A DNA stretch of 64,000 nt, taken from NCBI GenBank assembly GCA_947646735.1, contig CANTFK010000054.1, positions 186,001 through 250,000 on the forward strand, written 5' to 3'. A program made the position numbers and the translations under genes. The notes beneath the pieces are model-generated. The model did no database searches, had not been told where the DNA came from, and saw nothing but the letters and a program-made list of their open reading frames with translations. Shown here piece by piece: positions 40,281 to 50,247 of this stretch; position 1 is the stretch's first letter, and each line of letters begins with the position of its first letter. This DNA comes from Peronospora farinosa. Its lineage: Eukaryota; Oomycota; Peronosporomycetes; Peronosporales; Peronosporaceae.

Positions 40281-42562
40281 ATTTCTTCAGCCTTCGGCGG
40301 AAGCATTCCAGCATGCTTGGTTGGGACATACCACTTGCGTATCATGTTGTAGAATTCTTCCATTCGACATTTTCCATGCTCATGGATATCTCCGCAGGCA
40401 GCACAGGTGTAAAAACACTTGTCCGACGGATGTCCCTTACGACCACACTTCTGACACGTTAGTCTCTTCCAGCATCCACGATCATCGTGTTTCTTCGACC
40501 CACAATGGGTACAAGCCTTCTGATTCACCACGCGATCTGGACCGCGATCTTGATCCAAATAGTCTGATCCCGCGCGTTGATCACTATATTTCTTCACGCG
40601 ATCTGGTACTGTGGCCACACATAAGTTGCGTCGATCTATTTCGGCGTCTGATCCACTAATATCCGAGTCTGACTCACTGCTACTGCCTTCCAGACGAATC
40701 GCTCTCACAGCACGAGTTGGTTTCGAGGGTGCCGGAGTGGATGCCGACGCAGATCGCTGACGAAATTTGCTCGATCCCATTGCACTCGGATACTGTCTTC
40801 CCTCCATGCGTTGATATGTTCGCAGAGTTTCTTCCATATCATCGGCGTCTCCAAGGCGTAACAACGTCAACTGCTTAGCCAGATCGCGATCATCCAGTGT
40901 ACCAATGAAATGTTCCACATGTTCTCGGCGAATTGAGGGCGATCCTTCCCGAATGGGGATTTTTGCTCGGATCGCGGCCACATTCAGTCGATACAAATAT
41001 TCCAATGGAGTTTCATCAGATCGCTTCTTCGCATGGTAGTATTGTCTCCCGACCGACATACCATATCCACAATACTGGATCATGAAGGTTTCCAGCAACG
41101 ACTTCCATGAATTCCGGGTGGATCGACTTAACTGGCTATACCAATTTCGTGCCGGCCCCGTAAGTAAATCACCAAATACTAGACATTTTTCATCATCCGG
41201 GGCTTGGTCGCGTAAGAACGCCGACTTGGCCTTGTTGACCCAACTTCTCGCTCGATCTTCATCCTTGTCCCGTCCTGTAAATTCTTTCAGATCTGCGATC
41301 GCAGACATTCGAATCCGCTGCGTGACAAGTCCACCATTAGGTACAGCGCCTGCACTTGCGACTTGTGGCCGTCTTAGATCCTCCAGACCCAAATCGTCTG
41401 GATCGTAATTATTGGATCGCGATTGACGCGATCCGGCCGATTCCATATCCACATCCGAAATGCAAACTTTTGGGGTGTTTGTAGGGATCGCGGATCGACT
41501 GGCGATCATGCGAGCTTGATCCTGCTCGTACTTTCTCATGGCAGCTTCAAAATAAGATTGCAATTGACCTGATCCATTCACGTTCATGTCTTCAGCTGTG
41601 AGTGCCGTCGTCGATTGTTCTCTGGCCTTAATCGGTGCCAGTCGCTCGCGAATATGCGCTGCACCAGCCGGTCCAAGTGACATTCGCTGCATATTAATCG
41701 AGTCGTCCGACTCCCCTTCGGATTCCGCTGACATATATTGCGAAGATCCCGTATGATATCCTTTTGGTATATCTGCAATCGGCTGGATCGTCTGATCCAC
41801 CGGATCGCGCTCTCCAATTAGAGGAACTAGCTTCGAAAACAGAGATCGCCCTGCTTGGATCACCCGATCATGATCGCATTCCAACAGCACCTGCGCGTCA
41901 AAAGCTCCAGCGGTGAATCCAGCGTTCTGGAGCAACTCCATAAGCCGACGGATCGCTTCCAACTGGTTCGGTGTCGGAATGGGAGCTGAAATTGGTCCTC
42001 GTAGCGATCCAATCAACTTCGGTTTCAAAATCTTTAGAACGGGATCGCTTGACAACAGATCTTTAAGCGCCTTCCAATGAAAACACCATTCCAGCTGATC
42101 CAGTTGCCATCCTTTCGCCTTGTCTTCCTCATGCGCTGGCTTCACGTCGATATCATCATGATCCGACTCAGGCGCCTTCATCTTCACTCGAGATGGCTTC
42201 GAATTCTTCTTCTTCTTCGAATTCGGAGTGGTTTTGGATAAATTTCCTTCGGTTTTAACCGTAGGATTTTTATCCAGCGGATCGCGTTTTGCAACGCGAT
42301 CCGCAGGGGTCCTCGAAAGGACCTGGGAAGGGGGTAGAGGTTTTTCTTCCAGATCAATCTCTTGATCTTCCTCCTTGGTTTTCTTTTCATCTGCGCCCCT
42401 CCCAAAACGCTGATGATCCGGGGATCTTTTTTCTTCACACGTCTGCGGTGATCCCTTTGCCGCTGACGCTTCAATCCCAGGTTCAGTCTTGACCTTTACA
42501 TCTTCTCTAAGGGACTCACGGTGAAATCCCGAGTCACCAGAAGATCCGGGCACGCGCACCAT
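40271..42562 (-). CDS. gag: Gag polyprotein of the large Ty3/Gypsy element
   Basis: This 763-residue frame starts at the first ATG, 42562-42560. That ATG lies immediately after the 5' LTR and shares its last two bases with the primer binding site. The frame is open further upstream into the LTR, but without an ATG. The N-terminal half is charged and Pro/Lys-rich. A capsid-like region (about residues 430-580) contains FTGRDKDEDRARSWVNKAKS and NWYSQLSRSTRNSWKSLLET. Three C-terminal zinc knuckles follow: CTHCGSKKHDDRGC, CQKCGRKGHPSDKC and an atypical CAACGDIHEHGKC. Gag forms the virus-like particle and binds RNA. The frame is intact and ends at the -1 frameshift site. It is longer than typical Ty3/Gypsy gag (300-500 residues). 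Confidence 0.93.
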   Translation of the reverse strand: MVRVPGSSGDSGFHRESLREDVKVKTEPGIEASAAKGSPQTCEEKRSPDHQRFGRGADEKKTKEEDQEIDLEEKPLPPSQVLSRTPADRVAKRDPLDKNPTVKTEGNLSKTTPNSKKKKNSKPSRVKMKAPESDHDDIDVKPAHEEDKAKGWQLDQLEWCFHWKALKDLLSSDPVLKILKPKLIGSLRGPISAPIPTPNQLEAIRRLMELLQNAGFTAGAFDAQVLLECDHDRVIQAGRSLFSKLVPLIGERDPVDQTIQPIADIPKGYHTGSSQYMSAESEGESDDSINMQRMSLGPAGAAHIRERLAPIKAREQSTTALTAEDMNVNGSGQLQSYFEAAMRKYEQDQARMIASRSAIPTNTPKVCISDVDMESAGSRQSRSNNYDPDDLGLEDLRRPQVASAGAVPNGGLVTQRIRMSAIADLKEFTGRDKDEDRARSWVNKAKSAFLRDQAPDDEKCLVFGDLLTGPARNWYSQLSRSTRNSWKSLLETFMIQYCGYGMSVGRQYYHAKKRSDETPLEYLYRLNVAAIRAKIPIREGSPSIRREHVEHFIGTLDDRDLAKQLTLLRLGDADDMEETLRTYQRMEGRQYPSAMGSSKFRQRSASASTPAPSKPTRAVRAIRLEGSSSESDSDISGSDAEIDRRNLCVATVPDRVKKYSDQRAGSDYLDQDRGPDRVVNQKACTHCGSKKHDDRGCWKRLTCQKCGRKGHPSDKCFYTCAACGDIHEHGKCRMEEFYNMIRKWYVPTKHAGMLPPKAEEMLN
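42547..42561 (-). other. Primer binding site
   Basis: One base after the 5' LTR the minus strand reads TGGTGCGCGTGCCCG. TGG complements the tRNA CCA end, and the following 8+5 bases fit a tRNA acceptor and T-stem. The tRNA species was not identified. Confidence 0.75.
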
Positions 42563-43841
42563 TGTGGTGGAGTGGGATTCGCAAAATTGCTGATGCGATC
42601 CCAACTCTCCACTGGCGCCCGGACGACCGACTAACGGAGGGGGTACCCCGATTCCGTGTGTATAGCCTTCCTCACCTTGTGTACCCGTCGGTAGGGCGGG
42701 TTGCTCTCTTCTCGGTAGACTTGAGTCGATGTTGAACTTGATTGTGTTAGGGATAGGTGGGGGGGGCGATCGCGTGGAATTCCTCACACGATCGCAGTTG
42801 TTCTTGGGGTGCTCTATTTGAGTCGCCCTGATCTCCCTTGAGATCGCCTTGTCCAAAAATGTAGATACTTGATCCGCTTGCCTTCTGACCACTTGAGCCG
42901 TCTCGCGATCTTGTATCTGGACTTCTTAGTCCTCTGCGTCCAATCGCAGCTTGATTTGTTTTGTTGAGAATTCTTGCAATCCCTGGCCAAACAATCCAGG
43001 GATATGACTTGCGTAGTAGGTAGACTTCCTTGAGACGTCGGGAGGCCAAAGAATCCAGCCCGGAAGAGAAGTCGACACGTGTACTTAGAAGCAAATTGAA
43101 CTCTGTTAATGTTAACCAATCAAATACCAAAACCTATGATCTTGACTATCTGTAGCTCAGGATCTGTTGCCACGTATCGCCCTTTCGGAAAAAATCAGAT
43201 CTCGGAATGTGGTCCACTCCAATATAGCCGCGATCTGGATCGCTACCTCACTCGGATATAATACCATTTTAGTACCAGATCGCGGTACTAAATAATTAGT
43301 ACCAGATCGCGGTACTAAATAATTAGTACCAGATCGCGGTACTAAATAATTAGTACCAGATCGCGGTACTAAATAATTAATACCAGATCGCGGTACTAAA
43401 TAATTAATATCGGATCGCGATCCGCCGGATCCCGACTTGTCTTCTTCACCGTTTCTCAGGTCATGTGAGATAGTTCATCAATGTGACATTTCATATCCAC
43501 CATTCCAGTCCTCCATAGCGACGTGATCCACACCAGACCGTCCTCCACATGCTTGGATGTACCCATCTTCCTCCTTAGCGACCGCGTTCACGCGGATCGC
43601 CATCGGAAATACTGGAGATCGCAATAGCGTAGTTTCTAGGCCATATTTGACCCCACATAGAAGTGCAAACTACTCCATTCACTGTTTTCCATCCTATTTG
43701 ACATCGTCTTGAAACCTTTCTGCGAGATCGCGACTCATCAATATTGGCCACGAGATCGCGACTCATTAATATTGGCCATTTCGGACTTAACCGAAAATAT
43801 GCGATCACACTTGGCGAAATTCACTCTTTCACTTCGCCACA
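42563..43841 (-). repeat. 5' LTR of the large Ty3/Gypsy element
   Basis: This 1,279-bp copy matches 30370-31702 wherever compared, apart from two missing 27-bp units (five units at 43271-43405). It carries the promoter for the gag-pol transcript on the minus strand. CTTC follows at 43842-43845. Confidence 0.95.
43271..43405. repeat. 27-bp tandem array in the 5' LTR (5 units)
   Basis: Same unit as at 31078-31266, with two fewer copies. Confidence 0.92.
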
Positions 43842-43845
43842 CTTC
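43842..43845. repeat. Target site duplication CTTC (right copy)
   Basis: Matches 30366-30369 on the other side of the large element. Confidence 0.8.
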
Positions 43846-44079
43846 TTATTCGCTCAAATTGGGAGCTCATGCGTCACACTCCAGCAATGCAGCCACCCAT
43901 GGAAAATGTCGTAATAATACCCTGATGGGATGTTACAAAGTATTCATATTGGTGCAATCTCTCAAGGGTATGTAGTGACTAGGCGTCGCTAGGATGCCAG
44001 CTGGGTGACGCGTAAATATGTTTATGACGATGTATTAGATGTTTCGACAGCTCCTAGCGCTATACAACGGCGTCGCAAC

Positions 44080-44790
44080 GTTTCTACTCGCTTAATTGAC
44101 TGTCCTTTGGAGCTCTATGGACGAATGCTTCAATCAGATGGATCCTTGGCATCTTTCTGCTCGTAATGGCGGCTACACCACGATCCGTCCAGCGATCTTA
44201 CGGGCCATGCTGATTACACGACGTCTGCAGCCAAAACAACTTGGGAGTTGACTTCGCAAATGCAGGTATCGCTTTAAAGGATATGCTTGCGGCATTACGT
44301 CGAGCTGATATCGACTCGCAAGCAATTGTAAAAACATTTACAGTGAACAAGTCCACCAATTTTACACTTTTAGACCCTTTTGGAGACAGCAAGTATCGAT
44401 TTGACTATCGCTGCAACGAGAGCAATTGAGCTACGCACTAGTTCTTTGCTCGTCTCATCTACATTCGACTAGTGCAAATGTATTTTTTCACTGCTTAAAT
44501 GGATTGTTCGTATAAACTAATCGTTTTCAAATGCCTATGTAGAACGTTATCGAGTACTAGCTTCAATACCTCGTTCACGGTTGCAGTCGCCTTCATTCGC
44601 AAGGAAATTGAGACGTATTGTCGGTGGGCACTAGAACGCGTTGCCGACCTTTACGAACAAAAGAAGCTATTTTCAATTACCACCAATCGTGAGCTGGCAC
44701 TAATAAACCCATTGGTTTTATTTTTTTCCGCATCTACGCATTTGCTGTACGTGTGGTATACAAAAAAATGTTCTAGCTAGTTATCAAAAT
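44080..44790 (+). pseudogene. Mutator-like (MULE) transposase fragments
   Basis: A first block, STRLIDCPLELYGRM then DGSWHLSARNGGYTT, resembles the FAR1/MULE zinc DNA-binding domain. A second block at about 44,590-44,780 resembles the MULE transposase core: FIRKEIETYCRWALERV, then SITTNRELALINPL (catalytic D replaced by N, compared with TDRELAL) and LLYVWYTKKC. Frame changes and stops separate them, so the copy is inactive. The large Ty3/Gypsy element sits at or near the 5' end of this MULE. Confidence 0.68.
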
Positions 44791-45860
44791 AAGTATATCG
44801 CGACTACGAAGGACTAGGACGCGTTTTACCAAAATTGACAGGTGTTATCAAACTAATTGTGTGAAATTGTTTGCGTCGATATGTCATGCCCCTTTTTATC
44901 ACGTATGCGTTCGTGCCGGATTTGAGCTTTGTCTTACTAAAGTACTCAGCCACATGGTCCGTTCGCGTGGTCATCATTTTATTCCCAATTTGGAGCCTGT
45001 TTCTAGTGCTGGCCTGCGAAAGGGTTGATAATCCTAAAGTTTCCTTTTTTGAAATTGCGATTAAAACGAGCTTAATATATTGGAGCTACAGTCTTACTCG
45101 TATCGATGCCCACAGGAAACACAGTTCCGCCACATCCACAGTGGCAGGCAGAAAATTCAAAATCTTGTGTTCAGCCGGAAAGTTCTCGAATGATAGAGAT
45201 GGGATAGCAAATGTAAATGACTACTTTTTGTATGAGATCATACTGGGTCCAAGATGTGGTGATATTCTTCTTTCTGATTAGCTGGCTAACAAGATTTTTA
45301 TTGGTGTGTTTGATGTTTGCACACTGCACAGTGTATGTAACTCGCTTATGGAACCTCCATACTCTCAGTGCAGTAAGCGTGCAAGTAAACTACGCTAATT
45401 TACAATCGAAATAAAAAGGAAATGTTGTATTGAATTAAGTTCAAACACATTATTTTTTTCTAAATTTCAACTAATTTTGATTTACAAAAGCTAATGTAAG
45501 TTTCCCGCTAAGCGGTGTTTTGTGTGAAATATCCTTTATACAAATTACAAATATTCACCATCCAATGGCATTAAATCAAAGTGTCAACATTGTAATGCTT
45601 AGTTCCCGATAAAGCAACTCATTTAAATCAGGGTCATATCATGTAACAACTTTACACCTCCAGTGTTATTAATAATGCTGAGGCTGCAATGTCGAATACT
45701 AGTTAACAATTATGTCACATCCGATCTCGCAACGCAGACCGCACAACCTTGCCAGTCACGTACTAATTGGCAGGATCGGAAAATTTCGAGTACACGTCAC
45801 CAGCCCACGTTCATGACGTTTGAGTTACATCAGTCTCCCTCGTCCGACAAGCGATATGCG
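44791..45860. other. No recognisable gene
   Basis: AT-rich stretch with a plus frame at 44871-45281 (136 codons, hydrophobic near its start) that resembles nothing I know. It could be the remainder of the MULE. Confidence 0.35.
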
Positions 45861-46801
45861 AGTCTTGACAGAGGCCGTTAGGCATGAGCCCCCAAAGCGG
45901 CCGACCAAACCGCCGGATCCAGGCGACGGCAATAGGCACAAGCAACGAGACAGGAATGACCCAAGCGACGGACAGGCGACGGTGGCCGACACGCCGCCAT
46001 TGCCGGACGGCGCAGACACTGCTTAATTGGAGCCCACCGCTAAGGTGATCCACATAGGCGTACCGGGAAAGGAAGGCGAAGAGCAGGCGGTACGCAGAAA
46101 GAAATGTTTAAGACGGTGGTGGAGGCGATGAAGGCAGCCCCGCAGAATCCTCCGCACGATGCATGGATCGCAACTGTTGCAGGATTATATAAAATTGTGC
46201 ATGATACGGTGACCATAACTGTGGAGCTAGTCCCGACCGGAAAGTAACGCTTTCCGACACTACGTAGCGACAAAAACAACCTTATTCAGGTTATATGTGG
46301 AGGCGTGCATTGTCAGCGTCGGCTCGTTCACGAAGTGGAAACAGTATGCGCAGACGGTGGCCTACGATATCTACAATACAAGCTGGTCGTTTATTAACAT
46401 CATGCAAAGCATGATTAGCAATCAAGTGGGCGCGGGTAAAGCCAATGAACCAGTGGGAAACCAATGTCATGTCAGGCACCGGATCTAAGGGGACTAGGCA
46501 CGGTAACACGGCAACGCTTGGCACCTATAAAATTTTCATGTTTAACCCAGCAGTCTTCAGCAAGACGTATATCGAAACGCTTCACATGCTCAGCCAGCAA
46601 CCGGGAGCCACAACTAGAAGCTGGTGTCGGCTCCGAAAGAGCACCACGGACGAGTGGAGGGTCATCAAAGGACTTTACGAAGGAAAAATTGTGAGCAAAA
46701 GACTCCCGGGGTGCCCGGAATTTTTGCGAGGAATCGTACGGATTATATGGTACGGATGGACCATCATTTTGAAGCACCCGTACGTAGGCCAACGACTATA
46801 A
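45861..46801 (+). pseudogene. Unassigned transposon-like ORF fragments
   Basis: A series of plus-strand frames reads RPTKPPDPGDGNRHKQRD, then KTVVEAMKAAPQNPPHDAW, AYDIYNTSWSFINIMQSM and TYKIFMFNPAVFSKTYIETL (46445-46801). The change of frame between coding-like stretches suggests one decayed gene upstream of the OTU-like frame. No domain was recognised. Confidence 0.35.
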
Positions 46802-47520
46802 TGCCTACGCTGTGACAATCTCGTCCATAGTATGGCACGGTGTCGTTATACTGAGGCAAATTGCGCGGGCTAGCCAGTCGAGTGGCTACAGAGCAAGAGG
46901 TCGCCAAACTGGTAGACTTGGCCACCCCGTTCTCCAGCCTGGCGGAGATAAGATAAGTTGCTGTACAGCGCCTCCAACTTCAACTGGATAATGAAAAGAA
47001 GGCGCAGGATGCAGTAGCACCATCCGCGGAGCGACCGCACGCCCCGACGGCAGTAGTGCAGGGATCCCCAGGAGAAGCCATACTGTCTGTAAGAGACACC
47101 GAACCAGCCCACGCAGGGTGAACACAGCATGGAACCTGAAACGAAAAAACAATGAGTCACGGTCCCTCACTAAAGAATCATAAAAACTATCAAGCTGCCA
47201 GCGGTATCATAGCAGCAATATACGAGCCTCTTCTCCAGGTTTGTGAAACTAGCAGATGGATTGGAGGACGAGGTGAACAATAAAAAAGCTACATATTTCA
47301 ACCAGGACAGGCCAGCTCTTACCCTCTTTCTTAAGGGTAACAAGCTTCGAGGTCGAAAGTAGTTTTGTCTGTTCCGCTATCACCAGGTGTACTGTTGCCT
47401 CTTTCGTCTCAAATGTCTTCGGGTGGTCATGATTCTTCAGGTGATTAGATGATATTGTGAACGTGCGTCAATGAGCAAGGCAGTTAAACAATTGACAATT
47501 ACAGGGGATACTAGCTGCCC
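46802..47520. other. No recognisable gene
   Basis: Small overlapping ORFs on the minus strand (about 95 codons) with no resemblance to a family; probably debris between two parts of the same mobile element. Confidence 0.35.
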
Positions 47521-48250
47521 ATGGCACGATCGGAACAAAATTATGCAAAGGATTTGCCCAGTATCGAAGAGGTAGTAAGTATCCGGCCTGTCACCACCCC
47601 ATCTTCTAAGAATTGTATGGCGATGGCATTAGCGCAGGCGGTTGCATACCACAATCTAGCAGCCCATGATGGCAGCCTCGAAGGTATAACCTCAAGTATT
47701 AAACGACATACAGGACATCTGCATTTTGACAAGCAGCTCGACCTTTCCGTTCGGAGCAATACTAATTAATGTACAAAAGGGTGGGAAGGCATTCATGGAC
47801 ACTAATCAATGTGCAAAGGTGTGGGAAGGCATGAATGCCCATGAATCCAAGAAGCAATTCATATGGTACCTCGACGAATATGCGGTCACACCCTCCGGTC
47901 GCCAAGATTGCATTTCGCGTTGGAATAGAGGAGGTAGCAAGCTCATGGCGATAGCAGCGAACTCCGTCCAAAATGATATTTTTGTACTCGCGTACAATAC
48001 GGACGGTCAGCAAAAGTTGCACTGCTCGCTGTTTAGATTAAGCACCACAACGCGTGGTAATAAAGTGTACGAAACCGGCCAGCAAGTTCTTATGCATCTC
48101 AACCAATGCATTGCAGGCAAAACAACAAGGATCGAAACGACCACTCGTGCTGAGATTCTGCGGGAAACACTACCCGGCATCTCGGCATTTGTCCACACGG
48201 GGCCGTTGCCCATCCGCAAAATGGAGACAACCGGACAAGTATGCCGACTA
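47521..48250 (+). pseudogene. OTU-like cysteine peptidase relic of a mobile element
   Basis: The first frame (ATG 47521) contains SSKNCMAMALAQAVAYHNLA, resembling the OTU nucleophile segment (xGNCLFRAxA). A second frame carries ESKKQFIWYLDEYAVTPSGR, LMAIAANSVQNDIFVLAYN and, after a further frame change, VLRFCGKHYPASRH, which fits the C-terminal His motif (HY). A tandem duplication of about 50 bp (47,765-47,840) lies at the first frame change. OTU domains occur in some oomycete mobile elements, including Helentron-type ones; the assignment here is tentative. Confidence 0.45.
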
Positions 48251-48359
48251 TTAGCATTGTTAATTAGCTCGGCATCCCAGATCCCAACCCAGGAGATACA
48301 CCGTGTGCTTCAGGTGGACATACATGACGACAGCAACATAGACACGAATTAGCTGTTCA

Positions 48360-49122
48360 ATCAATTCAGCTATCAAGGGAGTCATTGCAACAGTGACAAG
48401 CAGTGGCTAAGCAGAAGAGACGAACGCTCGAGAGCAGCAGATGGTTTTGCTGTCTGAATCGGAAGGTCGACCTGCCTCAGATTTCGCAACCATCATCCAC
48501 AGCTTCCAGCTTGATGTAATACCCCATCCACGAGCTATAGCAGTCTTCCAGGAAGTCAAAAGCGGTCACACTCCGGGCTCATCCAATGTTATGCAAATGT
48601 GTCGATGCACATCATGAAAAAAACATGCCTGCCAAGCGATCACGTAACGCTGATGCATTCCGTTGCAATGACTTAAGCTCCATACCTCGGGCGAGCTGCT
48701 GCTCCCCACACTGTGGTCGCTTTGCTCGTCAACCTGTGAATATTCTGTATTCATCAACATGTATATATCCTTTTGTTTCTCCTCTGTCTCGACTACGCCA
48801 GCAGAAGGGGACAGATACGGAAAATCATGCGAGCTAAGTTGCAGCAGGAATTGCCAGAAAGGGCGACAGCCATGCAGGACGCCGGTTCCCCTGCACTGAC
48901 TGCAGAGCTCCTTGATACACGCGTCTCAAGGTTTCGACTCCAGAGCTTCAACCAACGCTAGGATATATATGAGGTTTCTAGTTTTTTTGTAAATGCATAC
49001 GTTTTACGATAGGTAATGAACGTTTTAGGCGCTTCCAAATGCAGCCGTAGATGAGAAAGCACTCCCGATTCGTCACTACCTCCTGCCCGGTTTATAATCG
49101 AATCGCCTTCTCGAAGATGACC
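48360..49122. other. No recognisable gene; left flank of the second retroelement
   Basis: About 760 bp without a supported coding frame. The pre-insertion sequence continues at 56,946. Confidence 0.35.
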
Positions 49123-49127
49123 GTGCA
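49123..49127. repeat. Target site duplication GTGCA (left copy)
   Basis: GTGCA lies directly before TGTAAC at 49128 and is repeated at 56941-56945. Confidence 0.9.
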
Positions 49128-49454
49128 TGTAACGGGGCTAGAACGTACCGTCACTAGCTTACACGTGCGCTTGAGGAAGACTCAAGCCCAAGTATTAGGT
49201 ATTAAGTAAATTTAACTCTGATTTTTATTTTGGTTTTATTTCGTACTAATTACGAAAATTTTAGTCGTAATAAATACATCAGTGTTCCCGCCTTTCGGGA
49301 ACCACACAATTTCAGGTTGATTTATCATTGGTCCATATTGGGGACTTTAGGCCCAATAATAAATTACCAAGATGTGCCCGCTATTCGGGCCCAGCACCTG
49401 CCTACATATGTACTTGTTTATTCATATTAATACTATGTAATGTAGCCCATTACA
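49128..49454 (-). repeat. 3' LTR of the second Ty3/Gypsy element
   Basis: 327 bp, TGTAACGGGG ... CCCATTACA. It lacks one 11-bp repeat (AATAATAAACC type) that is present in the other LTR. Confidence 0.94.
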
Positions 49455-49467
49455 TCACCCCCTTCTC
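49455..49467 (-). other. Polypurine tract
   Basis: On the minus strand GAGAAGGGGGTGA directly precedes the 3' LTR. This is the expected position and composition for the plus-strand DNA primer. Confidence 0.8.
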
Positions 49468-50247
49468 ATGACAGCTCTCACCAACCGTGAGCGCTCAACT
49501 GTCAAAAACCCTTCGCCTACAAACGAACAAGCAATGTCCGGAGACCCAACACCCAGTCCAGCAGCACTCCCAAGGAACGTCAGCGGGAGTGCATCAACCA
49601 ACATCATGGCGCGGCAGCTCATACCTTGGTCGCTGTACGACTTGTCCGGATCCCACGCTCCGGACTCACTGGACATGATGCGGGACTACTTCCGCCGATT
49701 TCGAAAGCTGCGCGGGAAAGGTCTTGATGGAATCGAGCATGAAGCTCTACAACGTTCTTGGTGCGCCTTCATCCAACGTTGGAATCGGATGCTTGAGGAT
49801 GGTAGCAGCTTTCAGTTATGGCTCACCAATCGAGAGGAGCTTCGCGCCGATCACTCCATCGGCGCGCTACGCGAAAGAGTGTGTGAGGATGCTTGGAATG
49901 AGGACCGTCTCTGCTTCGTCCATGTCAATGAAGGATGCCAATCTTGTGACTCGACTCCACGCCCAACTCATGACGAATGGCGACGACACATCGCTGAGTG
50001 TCCACTCAGTGATCGCGAACGAAGTTGGATTGCGAAGTATGAGCGAAGTCTGGGCGAACGAAGAAGCGCAGTTATTCGTGGTGCGCCCCGCTGGCGGCAC
50101 CACTCGCGACAGCGGAGTCAATCTCCGCGGGATCATCAGCGCAGAGCAGCGACACGTTCGCCTGCCCGTCCAGTTGCGCGATTCTCGCCTCGCAATCGTG
50201 ATATGTATTCACCGCGACATTCTCGATCACGGCATCGTTCTCGTTAG
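49468..50247 (+). CDS. Antisense ORF of the second Ty3/Gypsy element, function unknown
   Basis: This 259-residue ORF starts with an ATG 14 bp inside the 3' LTR and reads against gag-pol. The first 200 residues lie beyond the pol stop, so they are not an antisense shadow of pol. They look like a folded domain (EALQRSWCAFIQRWNRML, then CQSC ... HDEWRRHIAEC, a possible CCHC zinc site). The tail is Arg/Ser-rich and overlaps the pol end. After a single TAG the same frame continues to 50931 with SR repeats and a coiled coil (ELLERIRILERQML), but that part lies opposite pol coding sequence and is less certain. No family was recognised. Confidence 0.5.
   Translation: MTALTNRERSTVKNPSPTNEQAMSGDPTPSPAALPRNVSGSASTNIMARQLIPWSLYDLSGSHAPDSLDMMRDYFRRFRKLRGKGLDGIEHEALQRSWCAFIQRWNRMLEDGSSFQLWLTNREELRADHSIGALRERVCEDAWNEDRLCFVHVNEGCQSCDSTPRPTHDEWRRHIAECPLSDRERSWIAKYERSLGERRSAVIRGAPRWRHHSRQRSQSPRDHQRRAATRSPARPVARFSPRNRDMYSPRHSRSRHRSR

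Larger units (their letters stand above)
30370..43841 (-). mobile_element. Complete Ty3/Gypsy LTR retrotransposon with dual RNase H, chromodomain and antisense ORF
   Basis: This 13,472-bp element is bounded by LTRs of 1,333 and 1,279 bp (30370-31702 and 42563-43841) that start TGTGG and end CCACA, with the target duplication CTTC on both sides. Transcription of gag-pol is on the minus strand, so the right LTR is the 5' LTR. Order in the direction of gag-pol: 5' LTR, PBS, gag, pol by -1 frameshift (protease, RT, RNase H, second RNase H, integrase, chromodomain), an ORF on the opposite strand, then the 3' LTR. Wherever compared, the LTRs are identical except for two repeat units. No lesion was found in the long ORFs, so the insertion is recent and may still be active. 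Oomycete and plant Ty3/Gypsy lineages with an extra RNase H are known; antisense ORFs are known in some plant Tat elements. Confidence 0.96.

Noticed and set aside
42563..42892. N-terminal extension of gag into the 5' LTR
   Set aside because: The frame is open there but has no ATG; the first ATG is at 42562 just after the LTR.
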